A stretch of DNA of 64,000 nt from Pseudomonas sp. A-RE-19. GTDB taxonomy: Bacteria > Pseudomonadota > Gammaproteobacteria > Pseudomonadales > Pseudomonadaceae. Positions 52,450 through 61,648 of this stretch are shown here, piece after piece (positions within the stretch are counted from its first letter, which is position 1; each line of letters opens with the position of its first letter). The notes under the pieces were generated by a model. The model worked only from the letters and a program-made list of their open reading frames with translations. It was not told the DNA's origin and did no database searches. The DNA lies in NCBI RefSeq assembly GCF_019956555.1, contig NZ_JAHBDQ010000002.1, positions 1 through 64,000 of the forward strand, given 5' to 3'. The position numbers and the translations under genes are program-made.

Positions 52450-54150
52450 TCATTTTATGAGAGACGGCCGAACAAGTACGTCGATTTTCCATTGACCAGT
52501 ATCAATGTGGGAATTCTGTACATAACGCGCCTGCAACTGCTTGCCGGACTCTGACGGAGCAACCGTCCAGGGATCGGTGACGTTCAATACCACTGACGGC
52601 AAATTGGCGTCGAGTCCATAAAATCTAGAGATTGCACTGTCGATCTTGGGAGTGGCCCCGTTTTGTTGACTGAAATCCCACGTTGACAGCGTTTTGGGCC
52701 GCATTCGAGTGAGTAAATAGATGCTAGGAAATCGGCCGATCACTGCGACTGAATCGCCGGGAATTGTTGCTAAAAACTCAGTGGTCTGGCTAATAGTCCG
52801 GGCTTTATCTTCGGTAGTAAGCAGACCGGCAAAGACCCCATTCTCGATTCGCGTCGCAGGTGCCGGACCTAACGGATTCACACCTTCCCCGTAAATGAAG
52901 TTGAAGTTGCTCATGAAAAAAAGAGCGACGACGACACAGAGGAGCGCCATGTGAGAATGACGCTCAACTTCTCTTTTCGGGAATATGGCGAGAAGAAACA
53001 CGCAGACACAGATGAACCCGCCAATAGCGAAGTTAACGATGCTATTTGTGGCGGTTAGCGACGTAACAATGCCAGCGAAGAGTCCTACGAAAAAATACGC
53101 AGTCATTGCATGGTCATTGCGAGCTTTCGTGATCGCTTCAGTAAGAAAGAAGGCAGTCCCTGCGATCGCGAGTAAGAACACGTAATCATGCGATGTAGCG
53201 TAAAGGAACGGACCTGCGAGCCGGGCAGCTACAAGAATTCCGCTAATGACTGCACCTGTGATCCACCCGTGGAGCGCGCGATGTGGTCTTCTCCCCGCGA
53301 AGATACCTATGGCGATTGATGTCAGACACAAGGTTACGAAGATGTTGCTCGCGCCAAGTAAGGTAGCTGCCTTCGATAATTTTCCTCCAAGCCCGGTAGA
53401 AACTTGAAGTGATGAATTGGTGAACTCGATGATCTGCATAAAGCGGTTCACGCCGTACGCAGACAATAAGAGGCCAAGTCCGACGATCTGAAATGTAAGG
53501 CACCACACAACATAACGTCGAAAATTAGGCCGCAACACAGGTACGACTGCAATGGCAATCAAAAAGCTTGCCAAAACGACCACGAACGTGGGGTAGGCGA
53601 TCACGGACACCATCCACGCTGCTGCGGATGTTATTAACCAGCGAGGCTGCTGCGTTTCTGCAAAGGATGCATAAGCTGCGACCGCGCATAGCATGCCTAG
53701 CATACCCAGGGTGTTGTACGACGGAGAAGGAAGACTGAACGGGATGAAGCTCGTCACCGCGATGCCGCAAAGCACTGCGACCGGAAATGTTTGGCGAGTA
53801 CGAGCAAAGCGGAAAAAGCAAAAGCCTGAGACAAGACTCGCAACCAGATATATAAATCTGTTGAAAAGAGCTAAGCCCTCCTGGTTTGGCAGCACCGCGG
53901 CAAAGACTTTGACAAAAGGAAAGACCAGCAATTCAGCGGTCTGATGTAGCCCCAGAGCGTTGCTGTGCCGAAAGCCGGTCTTTAGCCAACCATCCAAAAA
54001 AGACAAGTAGTAGGACTCGTCCGTGAGGTCTACGCCTATCGTCATGCGATAGCAAAGCAAAAGGGATGTGACAACCGCAAGTAAAATCATTCCGGCGCGA
54101 AGCGCAATATCGGAGCGGCAACCATCGTTATTCGAAGTCGGTGCGGACAT
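52450..54150 (-). CDS. GT-C-like integral membrane glycosyltransferase
   Basis: A 566-residue protein with about 11-12 predicted membrane helices. The first periplasmic loop carries VDLTDESYYLSFLDGW, the acidic pair expected of GT-C (GT39/ArnT-like) enzymes that use polyprenyl-phosphate sugars. The C-terminal ~120 residues are soluble (IGRFPSIYLLTRMRPKTLST). It is the last gene of the minus-strand operon starting at 61320 and would transfer a lipid-linked sugar onto the O-chain. A truncated paralogue lies at 49.3-49.7 kb. Confidence 0.72.
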   Translation of the reverse strand: MSAPTSNNDGCRSDIALRAGMILLAVVTSLLLCYRMTIGVDLTDESYYLSFLDGWLKTGFRHSNALGLHQTAELLVFPFVKVFAAVLPNQEGLALFNRFIYLVASLVSGFCFFRFARTRQTFPVAVLCGIAVTSFIPFSLPSPSYNTLGMLGMLCAVAAYASFAETQQPRWLITSAAAWMVSVIAYPTFVVVLASFLIAIAVVPVLRPNFRRYVVWCLTFQIVGLGLLLSAYGVNRFMQIIEFTNSSLQVSTGLGGKLSKAATLLGASNIFVTLCLTSIAIGIFAGRRPHRALHGWITGAVISGILVAARLAGPFLYATSHDYVFLLAIAGTAFFLTEAITKARNDHAMTAYFFVGLFAGIVTSLTATNSIVNFAIGGFICVCVFLLAIFPKREVERHSHMALLCVVVALFFMSNFNFIYGEGVNPLGPAPATRIENGVFAGLLTTEDKARTISQTTEFLATIPGDSVAVIGRFPSIYLLTRMRPKTLSTWDFSQQNGATPKIDSAISRFYGLDANLPSVVLNVTDPWTVAPSESGKQLQARYVQNSHIDTGQWKIDVLVRPSLIK

Positions 54151-54282
54151 CCCTGAAATCTCTTGTGAGCGCGCAAAAGGTCGTCATGGTACCAGACACC
54201 GTTGGGCTTTCAGTAGAGGGTTTTACCGATTCATGGTGGCTAGGCCGTCGATAGATTTTCGGAAGTCCACTGGCTTGGAAGA

Positions 54283-55638
54283 TTAGGGTAGGGTATATGA
54301 TACGCAAGCCATGGCAGCAGTTGTTACAGCTAGGAACGAAGCGGCGAGCAATGCATAAGAGGCAAGGATCGGTAAACAATGCCTTTTAAGCAGTTTAGAA
54401 AATTCGGGCCATTCGAACTGTGTAACGACGGATCCAAACAAAACCAGATAGAGAGGCATAAAGAATCGGGTTTCAACTGCACCTGGTATTATCGCCAGAA
54501 CAGGAATGAGTAGTGGGGCCAGATAAGCCATCTCCATCCAACGAGGTTTTGGTCTTGTACAAAAAATCAAAGCGCCGAAAAAGAATAGACTAAAGCAGAA
54601 GAAAGCGACGATGCTTTTATTTGCTGATGGTTTTGTGGCGTAAACCAATCCGTCACGAACATCAATACCGTTAATGAAGTGCCTTCCGTAGATTCCAATA
54701 AACTGTACTGGGTGTTTGGCAACCAATGAAATGTAGCCGACTATAGTTGGATCGTCGGTGAATTGCGACTCATAAAGTGAGCGCACGGTAATTCCGGCGG
54801 AGTCCTTATAGTACAGGCTAGGTGCGGGAGTGTCGCCGCCATTATATGTTTCATAACGCTGTATTGTTACTCCCCAATACAATTGTGTCGCCATCAAGGA
54901 TTTACCTTGTACTGTAGCGAAAACTAAAGGGGTCGCGACGTTATGGATGCGTTTGTTAATTGCCATTTGCGGCAAAGCTACAATAAAAGCTCCCAAAATA
55001 AACGAAATTATACCAAGTCTGCGAGCGCTCCATGGTTTGCTACGCAGGAATACAAATGGAATGATAAACAGCAAGGCGATTAAGGAAAAAATGTAAATGG
55101 TTCTGATATTGTAAGCTGCGCTAGCTGCCGCGCCGGAAAAAAACAGGAATGCTAACCAGTACTTTCCTTTAGCCCTTTCCGCGAATGCAATCGCTATTAT
55201 AAGGGTTAATACTGCGGGCATGTCAGAAAGCGGATACAGGAACAGTCCTGGAAAAACGCCAATTGTAAGTAATGCAAATAAAATCCGGCGTAAAACGGTA
55301 AGGCGGCCACCGAAGCACTGCAGGAAAAAATTTGCCACAGGGCCTGTCAAAAGGTAGGCGTAGATAGCAGAGGTGCTGACCCTGAAAACAATACGGCCTG
55401 AGTCGTTTATAGCATCAGTTAAAGCATGTATTGGAAATAGCAGGTAGGCATAGACGTAACCCCTAACGATATCTGGGAAATTCGCTACAGATGCGGGAGT
55501 GCTCAGCGTCCAATAAGTACTAGAGTCAAAGGGAAACTCTTTAATGCCAAGAGTTTGGTGGGTAATCAGTAATATTAAAAATACTATGCAGAACGAATAA
55601 ATATTCGGTTTGCTCTCTAGCTTTGCTAGTACTTCCAT
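54283..55638 (-). CDS. Multi-spanning membrane protein, GT-C-like
   Basis: A 451-residue protein with about ten membrane helices. FPFDSSTYWTLSTPA just after the first helix has a GT-C-like acidic position, and a periplasmic loop from ~235 (LYWGVTIQRYETYNGGDTPA and following) is the largest soluble part. I cannot name the family. Position in the GtrA/GtrB-containing operon suggests an O-antigen transferase or polymerase-like role. An AAGGATC precedes the ATG. AT-rich codon use. Confidence 0.6.
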   Translation of the reverse strand: MEVLAKLESKPNIYSFCIVFLILLITHQTLGIKEFPFDSSTYWTLSTPASVANFPDIVRGYVYAYLLFPIHALTDAINDSGRIVFRVSTSAIYAYLLTGPVANFFLQCFGGRLTVLRRILFALLTIGVFPGLFLYPLSDMPAVLTLIIAIAFAERAKGKYWLAFLFFSGAAASAAYNIRTIYIFSLIALLFIIPFVFLRSKPWSARRLGIISFILGAFIVALPQMAINKRIHNVATPLVFATVQGKSLMATQLYWGVTIQRYETYNGGDTPAPSLYYKDSAGITVRSLYESQFTDDPTIVGYISLVAKHPVQFIGIYGRHFINGIDVRDGLVYATKPSANKSIVAFFCFSLFFFGALIFCTRPKPRWMEMAYLAPLLIPVLAIIPGAVETRFFMPLYLVLFGSVVTQFEWPEFSKLLKRHCLPILASYALLAASFLAVTTAAMACVSYTLP

Positions 55639-55655
55639 TGGTGATCCTTTGTTTT

Positions 55656-55684
55656 ACTCTGGGCCAGCGTCGCAGGCCCAGAGT
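55656..55684. repeat. Perfect 10-bp inverted repeat between two operon genes
   Basis: ACTCTGGGCC and GGCCCAGAGT flank a 9-nt loop in the 88-bp gap between the two membrane-protein genes. On the minus strand no T-run follows, so it is not a standard terminator; it may be an mRNA processing or stability element. Confidence 0.6.
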
Positions 55685-55726
55685 CATCTATTAGTACTGA
55701 CGAATAATGTATTGGTTCGAGTGGGT

Positions 55727-57913
55727 TTATTTTTTTATCTCGATCCAATCTAACTTTCCAGCAAGACCGTAGTATTTCTCATCAGTGTCGCTAATAAATG
55801 TAATAGTGTTCATTCCGTTTCTAAGTTGGCTTCTAACAAGCTCAGCTTTGAATTTATTGCCGTCCGTCCATTTTAGTGGGGTGTCAACGCCGTTTAACTC
55901 GATTTTCATACTGGTTGTTATTTCTGGACTGGCCATTACATCGAACAGCCCTTGTAAATAATAGCGATCCGCAGAAGGCGAGAACTTAAAGTCGAGGAAA
56001 GCGTTTTTATTGCTCTTCCAAGCTAAAGACTTGTGCTGAAATTTATTGATAGTCCAGTCGGCTTCGCGCCATCCAGAACCGGCTGTTGGTAACTCCATGC
56101 TCCACCAGTCACCGAAACTCCAGAAGTAATGGTCGCTGGATCCCTGGTCAGTAAAGTTTACTAGCGAATTATGATAGTCCGGTTTGTCGATGAATCCACG
56201 ATAGATCGAGCCTGTATGGCCTTGGTCACTACGTAACATGTCCGTACGGAGTGAATCAACTTTTGTAACTTCATCTGGGTTTACTAGGATGGTCGCAGTC
56301 TGTGACTTTACAAGTTTTTTAGCTTCTAGTTGCGGGCCTTTTTCTATCCCGGGACCACTAACTGGCGTTGGGTAATGAAATAACCACTCGGTAGCAGTCT
56401 CTTCGCATGTCCCCTTTCGTGCAAGACTGTCGATTTGCTGCCACTCGTTACCCAGCGCATGGCATACCTCCACTTTATTAAATGGATGGCCATAAATATA
56501 GTTAAGGGTGGCTTGGAGGTTTCCATTGATAAACATCCATGTGTGATTGAGTTGGTTTGTTTTGTCAATAATTACTAGCGTTTTGTCCTTGATGTCGCCA
56601 TCAAATCGTTCAACGATATTTTTTAGAATGCTGCGTTGTCTATCTGAGAGCTTAACATAGTGGTGGAACTGATATAGTTGTGTTGAAAATCCGATGAAAA
56701 TCAAAAAGGCCATGCAGCACGTGGCGAGGTGTTTATTGATTTTGCTAATGGCTATGAGTGTGGCTAAAGTCGCGAATACACCACCAGGCGTTGCGAACAG
56801 GAATGTACGCTGGCTTATGGATTGGTGAGCGGGAGATAGTAAGAAAGGCGCGTAGCCTAAAAGAACCAGGATAATGCCAGCTATCAATAAGCGGGCGGAA
56901 AGCATTAGCGAGGGTGAAGCTGAGACATCTGTTCTTTTAAGTTTATGTAGCAGTGCAAGGGTTATGATGGTCGCTATTGCTAGTACACTTAGCGCGTACC
57001 AGTACGTATTGAATTCGATAGTGGTAATTTGTAACGCGTCATACCAACCACCCAAGGTTGTCCTCAGTAATCCAATCGAGAACAGGTTTGGCAGTGAGAG
57101 TTTGATCGTGCTGATTGTGTTCGTGCCAGCTATAGCACCTTGATAGCTCTTAATTAATGGTGCGGTATAGATTGCATAAACAATATAAGTGAGCGCGCCA
57201 GTAAACCAAATAAGGTGTTTCCAGATCTGTTGACGTAGTTGAGATATGGCCAGTTTGATGCCTGATCTCGCAAACATAATCAGGAATGGTAGTGCCGTCA
57301 GTAATAGTGACGCTTCATACATTGCACAGGCGGTCAGCAGTAGTATGGCTGACAGACCTGCCATCAGATATGACGCGATTGGCGTTGTCGAATTTTTAGC
57401 AGCTATGAATACAGCGGTTCCAAGTAGAATCGAGCTAAGCGCCCAATTTATATGGAGTGCTCTAAACGACAACTGCATGGTGTCAGCTGGGTAAATTACG
57501 ATTAACAGTCCCGCGATCACTCCCCATTTCAAGGAGCCTGTGAGGTGAGTTGTTATATAGCTAAGACTCGAGCCTTTTACGCATAGCGATAATGCGAGCA
57601 ATAAGTTCCAATACTTGAATGAGTATGGGTCAAGAAAGTATGCAAGTGCCTGAGGAAAAATCGTTAAAGGTCTAAGTGCGTGGGCGGCCAGAGGGCTAGA
57701 AGTATCGGCAAAAAAGAATAATCCACTAGTTGTGAACAACCCTAGTAATCCCCACTCTTCTATCAGGCCGATCAGCGAGAAACCGTAGGGTAACCACAAC
57801 GCAAAGACCAAAAAAGCAACCGGGATAATTTGTGCCATCCAGAATTTTGTCACGCCAGACGGGTGCAGCCAGGAATACCTGTGAGATAAGATTTGCTCAG
57901 TTGTATTTGTCAT
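55727..57913 (-). CDS. Large membrane protein with C-terminal soluble domain
   Basis: A 728-residue protein. The N-terminal ~430 residues hold about 11-12 membrane helices, with ADTSSPLAAHALRPLTIF after the second, a pattern seen in GT-C-like families. The C-terminal ~290 residues are periplasmic and beta-rich (FWSFGDWWSMELPTAGSGWR, SADRYYLQGLFDVMASPEI, LAGKLDWIEIKK), reminiscent of a carbohydrate-binding jelly roll, though this is only an impression. AGGACTCA precedes the ATG. It lies 6 bp after gtrA in the operon and may be the transferase that uses the flipped lipid-linked sugar. Confidence 0.65.
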   Translation of the reverse strand: MTNTTEQILSHRYSWLHPSGVTKFWMAQIIPVAFLVFALWLPYGFSLIGLIEEWGLLGLFTTSGLFFFADTSSPLAAHALRPLTIFPQALAYFLDPYSFKYWNLLLALSLCVKGSSLSYITTHLTGSLKWGVIAGLLIVIYPADTMQLSFRALHINWALSSILLGTAVFIAAKNSTTPIASYLMAGLSAILLLTACAMYEASLLLTALPFLIMFARSGIKLAISQLRQQIWKHLIWFTGALTYIVYAIYTAPLIKSYQGAIAGTNTISTIKLSLPNLFSIGLLRTTLGGWYDALQITTIEFNTYWYALSVLAIATIITLALLHKLKRTDVSASPSLMLSARLLIAGIILVLLGYAPFLLSPAHQSISQRTFLFATPGGVFATLATLIAISKINKHLATCCMAFLIFIGFSTQLYQFHHYVKLSDRQRSILKNIVERFDGDIKDKTLVIIDKTNQLNHTWMFINGNLQATLNYIYGHPFNKVEVCHALGNEWQQIDSLARKGTCEETATEWLFHYPTPVSGPGIEKGPQLEAKKLVKSQTATILVNPDEVTKVDSLRTDMLRSDQGHTGSIYRGFIDKPDYHNSLVNFTDQGSSDHYFWSFGDWWSMELPTAGSGWREADWTINKFQHKSLAWKSNKNAFLDFKFSPSADRYYLQGLFDVMASPEITTSMKIELNGVDTPLKWTDGNKFKAELVRSQLRNGMNTITFISDTDEKYYGLAGKLDWIEIKK

Positions 57914-57919
57914 TGAGTC

Positions 57920-58333
57920 CTACTGGTCTATTTCTGTCTTGGACTGATGTGTAGCTTTAAGTATTGTTTTGCTCAGCAAGTAAGTTACAGGCAGAAGCAG
58001 GACAATGATCAAAAGCGGCGCTATTTCTTTAGGTATGCCTAATCTCTCCACCATAAGACTAAGCATTAAGGCAGCCAATATATACTGGAGCAAATACACT
58101 AAAGGGTAGGCCATCAAGCCTTTCCATGATTTTTTTACATTGAAAACAATTTGTGCATTAAACAGATACGAAAATACGATTCCGGTTACATAAGCGATGA
58201 CATAAGATTTTTGATAGCTTATATACATGTTAAGCAATAAATAGATTCCATAGGTCAGGAGGGTGTTTAAAAAACCTCCTGCCAGGAACGATACCCATCG
58301 GCGTACATGTTCTTTTGAAATGGTAATGCGCAC
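57920..58333 (-). CDS. GtrA-like membrane protein
   Basis: A 137-residue protein with four membrane helices of the GtrA/DPMS family. These are thought to flip undecaprenyl-phosphate-linked monosaccharides across the inner membrane. The N-terminal part has RRWVSFLAGGFLNTLLTYGI and YVIAYVTGIVFSYLFNAQIV, both family features. The GTG start shares one base with the stop codon of the upstream WxcM-like gene. With the GT2 (GtrB-like) gene two positions upstream it makes the first two parts of a three-component O-antigen modification system. Confidence 0.85.
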   Translation of the reverse strand: MRITISKEHVRRWVSFLAGGFLNTLLTYGIYLLLNMYISYQKSYVIAYVTGIVFSYLFNAQIVFNVKKSWKGLMAYPLVYLLQYILAALMLSLMVERLGIPKEIAPLLIIVLLLPVTYLLSKTILKATHQSKTEIDQ

Positions 58334-59286
58334 TAGTTTTTCGAGCCTGTTATTTTTAAAAAGTCAGAGTAATCCCGAATGTAATCTGCCGCGTCATAGT
58401 AGTCGGAAGTGAATACCAGCAGGACAGCATCTTCCGAGTATTTATACTGGATACCCCAGATCAAGGGCGGCAAGTAAATGCCTTTGTTCGGAGCGTCGAG
58501 CATTACTTCTGCGCGGCTTTGACCGTCATCTACCACTACAGCGCAACTCCCTTTGACGCAGATAAGGAACTGATGGCATTTGTGATGAGCATGTTCGCCG
58601 CGGGTTTTTTGGCTGGGTACGTTAAACACCAGAAAATAGCGCTTCGGAACAAATGGTATTTCTTTTTCAAATTCCCCGACTGACAAGTCGCCCCGCATGT
58701 CCGCAACGAATTTGAAGTTGTGTGAGGTGACGTCGCCCACTCCAACCCTTGTAATCCCTTCTTGCGACTCTGCATTTCCAACGAGCTTCGGTTTTTCGCT
58801 GTTGTCGCTTGCAGCTGAATTCTCTACGTATCCGGTAATCCGTGCCGGTGACCCTGTCACGATCGCATACGGAGGCACGGATTTGGTGACCACTGCGCCC
58901 GCTCCAACCATCGCCCCCATACCGATAGTAACGCCAGGGAGGATCACAGCACCGCCGCCGATCGAAGCCTTGTCGTGTATCACGGTTTGCAGAAACGTTT
59001 CCGGGTAGACCTTGGAGCGAGGAAACTTGTCATTGGTAAAGGTGACATTTGGACCAATGAACACATCATTGCCAACTCTCAGGCCATCCCAAACATATAC
59101 ACCCGACTTGATCGTCGTTCGGTCGCCGATCACGACATCATTTTCAATCAGGCAGTGAGAGCAGATGTTGACATCCGAACCGATCACCGCTTCAGGAAAA
59201 ATGACAACGTACTGCCAAACACGGGTGTTTTGGCCAATGTTGGTACTTTTGACATCTGCGCTAGGGTGGATTGTCGGATTAGACAT
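58333..59286 (-). CDS. WxcM-like fusion: sugar N-acetyltransferase + 3,4-ketoisomerase
   Basis: A 317-residue two-domain protein. Residues 1-150 are a left-handed beta-helix acetyltransferase ([44 protein letters not shown]). Residues ~180-317 are a cupin of the FdtA/QdtA type, with the diagnostic [20 protein letters not shown] (His232 and His234). Together with RmlA/RmlB and the aminotransferase at 60223 this would give dTDP-3-acetamido-3,6-dideoxyhexose: Fuc3NAc if the isomerase is FdtA-like, Qui3NAc if QdtA-like; I cannot tell which. The start overlaps the GT2 gene by 8 bp. Confidence 0.88.
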   Translation of the reverse strand: MSNPTIHPSADVKSTNIGQNTRVWQYVVIFPEAVIGSDVNICSHCLIENDVVIGDRTTIKSGVYVWDGLRVGNDVFIGPNVTFTNDKFPRSKVYPETFLQTVIHDKASIGGGAVILPGVTIGMGAMVGAGAVVTKSVPPYAIVTGSPARITGYVENSAASDNSEKPKLVGNAESQEGITRVGVGDVTSHNFKFVADMRGDLSVGEFEKEIPFVPKRYFLVFNVPSQKTRGEHAHHKCHQFLICVKGSCAVVVDDGQSRAEVMLDAPNKGIYLPPLIWGIQYKYSEDAVLLVFTSDYYDAADYIRDYSDFLKITGSKN

Positions 59287-60226
59287 GGCTGATTTGCTCT
59301 CGGTTGTTCAACTGTATGCTTACGACTGCCAACGGTCGTTGTTTGGTGTTCTCGTAAGCGCGCCAGGCATAAGTGCCTACAAGTCCCAGGCCCAGTAGAT
59401 TCAAGGTGCCCAGCAGCAGGACCACGACCATGGTGGCGGCATACCCTGGTACTGCGATGGTGCCGTGAATTCTTGCAATGATGACCAGCAGGCCTATTGC
59501 TGCTGATATCAATGAGCCTATCGCGCCCATTTTTATCAATAGACGTATAGGGTAGTCGGTGAAAGCGAAGACGCTGTCCATCATGTATTCCAGCTTCTTC
59601 TTGAACGTCCAGGCTGACTTGCCTTCCTGGCGAACCTGGCGATCGTAGTCGACGAATTTTCTTCTGAAGCCGAGCCAGAATATTAATGCGATCAAAGACG
59701 AACGAGATTCTTCAAGCTTCAGAAGCTGCTCTTTGAAGACGTTGTTGCAGCCAAAGATATCCACGCCACCTTTAGGCATGTCGTGGACCACCAGCTTTCT
59801 ATAGAGGCCCCAGAACATTGAAGAGGCCAGTCGGCTGAAAAGCGGATCCTTACGGGCGTTACGTGTCCCGATGGCCACATCACACTCATCGTTTGACAGC
59901 GACTGGAAGAAGCTGATCAACAGTTCCGGTGGTTCCTGCAAGTCGGCCGCCATGACGCCGAAATATTCCCCGGTTGCTGCCATCAGGCCCGTACGAATGG
60001 CCGGGAAGGAGCCGAAATTCCTCGAATGAGCGATTAACTGCGCGGCAAACGGCAGGTTTGGCAGTTCTTTTTGAATCAACTCAAACGATGCATCCGGGCT
60101 GCCATCGACGACAAAAACCGCTTCTACCTCGTTGTTCAGGCTCTCGTTGATTTCGCTGAGTGCTTGAATCAAGCGTGGAATGGATTCTGCGTTTTTATAA
60201 ACCGGGATGATGATCGAGTACGTCAT
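59279..60226 (-). CDS. GtrB-like GT2 glycosyltransferase
   Basis: A ~315-residue polyprenyl-phosphate sugar transferase. The GT2 domain begins [20 protein letters not shown], has [12 protein letters not shown] and the metal-binding acidic [10 protein letters not shown], and is followed by two C-terminal membrane helices ([17 protein letters not shown] and [20 protein letters not shown]). This layout is that of GtrB/DPM1-like enzymes that load a sugar on undecaprenyl phosphate. The ATG at 60226 overlaps the aminotransferase stop as ATGA; an ATG at 60235 is less likely. Confidence 0.87.
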   Translation of the reverse strand: MTYSIIIPVYKNAESIPRLIQALSEINESLNNEVEAVFVVDGSPDASFELIQKELPNLPFAAQLIAHSRNFGSFPAIRTGLMAATGEYFGVMAADLQEPPELLISFFQSLSNDECDVAIGTRNARKDPLFSRLASSMFWGLYRKLVVHDMPKGGVDIFGCNNVFKEQLLKLEESRSSLIALIFWLGFRRKFVDYDRQVRQEGKSAWTFKKKLEYMMDSVFAFTDYPIRLLIKMGAIGSLISAAIGLLVIIARIHGTIAVPGYAATMVVVLLLGTLNLLGLGLVGTYAWRAYENTKQRPLAVVSIQLNNREQISHV

Positions 60227-61320
60227 GCAGCCCATCCATTGACTGCTTTGATCACTGCGCTGACTTCATGCTCTTCCATTTCTGGATAGCATGGCAATGT
60301 CAGAATCTCTTTTGCCAAACGCTCGGTGTTGGCCAAGTGGCAGTCAACGTTCACGTTCTTGAATACAGGTTGTTTGTAGTCAGGAATCGGGTAGTGGACC
60401 TCGGAAGCGATTTGCAAGCCGCGCAGATGTTGCTGCAAGGAGTCCCGTTTCGGGCTCTTGATGACATACAGGTGAGCGACCCAGGCATCGCTTTTCCCTT
60501 GCGGATGAACAATGTCGGGTTGATTTATTTCATTGCGATAACGTTCGGCAATTTCGTTGCGTCGGGCATTGCCCTGATCAAGATGGGGCAGGAACTCGGA
60601 GAGAATGGCAGCTTGCATTTCGTCCAGGCGACTGTTTCTGGCACCGTCCAACTCCACGCAATATTTGGAGGACCAGCCGTATTGACGCAATTGTGCGACG
60701 CGCTGCGCAATTTCAGCAGAGTTGGTGACTACTGCACCGCCGTCGCCAAGCGCGCCGAGGTTTTTTGTAGGGTAGAAGCTAAAACTGGCAGCGTCACCGA
60801 ACGTCCCCACACGTTTGCCATGCAGGCTGGCTCCGTGTGCTTGTGCGCAATCTTCCAGGAGCGCAATGCCGTTGTCCGCGCAGAAAGTGGCGATTTCCTG
60901 AATTTCCGGGATAGCCAAACCATAAAGGTGAGTGACGACAACGACTTTGGCGCCTGCCTCAACGGCACGTTTGACTTGGGCAAGCGTTACGACCTGGGTA
61001 TCGAAGTCGACATCCATGAAGGTGGGTACGGCACCAATGGCCAGGACCGAAGTGGTGGTATACATGCCGGCGTTGGCGACAGTAGCGACCACGTCACCTT
61101 TTTCAACACCCAGAGCCTTGAGGGCCAATTCAATTGCATCGGTGCCATTGGCGACGGTTATGCAGTGGTCAGCGCCCAGGTATTGGGCAAAGGACGCTTC
61201 AAAACGTTTGACCTCCGGACCCAGCACAACCCATCCGCTGGACACCACGCGTTGGATGGATGCATCGATCTGATCTCGGTATTTGGCGATTTTCGCGCTG
61301 AGATTATTGATTTGCTGCAT
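60223..61320 (-). CDS. dTDP-3-keto-6-deoxyhexose 3-aminotransferase (FdtB/QdtB-like)
   Basis: A 365-residue DegT/DnrJ/EryC1 aminotransferase, distinct from the perosamine synthase at 40852. Motifs are VVLGPEVKRFEASFAQYLG, VANGTDAIELALKALGV, LLEDCAQAHGA and the PLP lysine in FSFYPTKNLGALGDGG. The start ATG 61320 follows GAAGGGAG; the frame continues to 61392 without such a site. Pairing with the FdtA/FdtC-like fusion two genes downstream supports a 3-amino sugar; substrate assignment is by context. First gene of the seven-gene minus-strand operon. Confidence 0.85.
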   Translation of the reverse strand: MQQINNLSAKIAKYRDQIDASIQRVVSSGWVVLGPEVKRFEASFAQYLGADHCITVANGTDAIELALKALGVEKGDVVATVANAGMYTTTSVLAIGAVPTFMDVDFDTQVVTLAQVKRAVEAGAKVVVVTHLYGLAIPEIQEIATFCADNGIALLEDCAQAHGASLHGKRVGTFGDAASFSFYPTKNLGALGDGGAVVTNSAEIAQRVAQLRQYGWSSKYCVELDGARNSRLDEMQAAILSEFLPHLDQGNARRNEIAERYRNEINQPDIVHPQGKSDAWVAHLYVIKSPKRDSLQQHLRGLQIASEVHYPIPDYKQPVFKNVNVDCHLANTERLAKEILTLPCYPEMEEHEVSAVIKAVNGWAA

Positions 61321-61648
61321 CGATATGCTCCCTTCGAGGCCTAACCTGCTGAAATTAGTATTTATTTTGAAAAATTTGCTGACGCCACCCATCTTGGCGA
61401 GGTGTCTAGGGCTCTATTCAGTGAGCGTTTAGTCAAAATTGGGGGGATTCTATCTCTCTTGGGTGTTTGCTCCAACCTGTGTGATGACAACTGGTCTTGG
61501 ATCGAAAGGCGTTGAATTTTTCATCTTCGAGCCAGTTGCCGGACAGTCAGGGTGAGGAGGGGGACTCTAGCATCCAAATTCAGGGGTCAAAATGACGCCT
61601 TTTTGTGATAGATTATTCCATTGCTATCTATTTTTGAATCGGTTCGGA
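61321..61648. other. Divergent intergenic region between two O-antigen modules
   Basis: This 328-bp AT-rich gap should hold promoters for the minus-strand side-chain operon and the plus-strand wbpV-like operon. I could not assign -35/-10 pairs with confidence. A short upstream in-frame extension of the next gene begins at ATG 61592 after CAGGGGTC, an alternative start. Confidence 0.4.

Noticed and set aside
52235..52495. A plus-strand 86-codon frame across the repeat boundary
   Set aside because: Not preserved in the second copy of the repeat at 49255-49400, where the frame is broken; composition is not protein-like.
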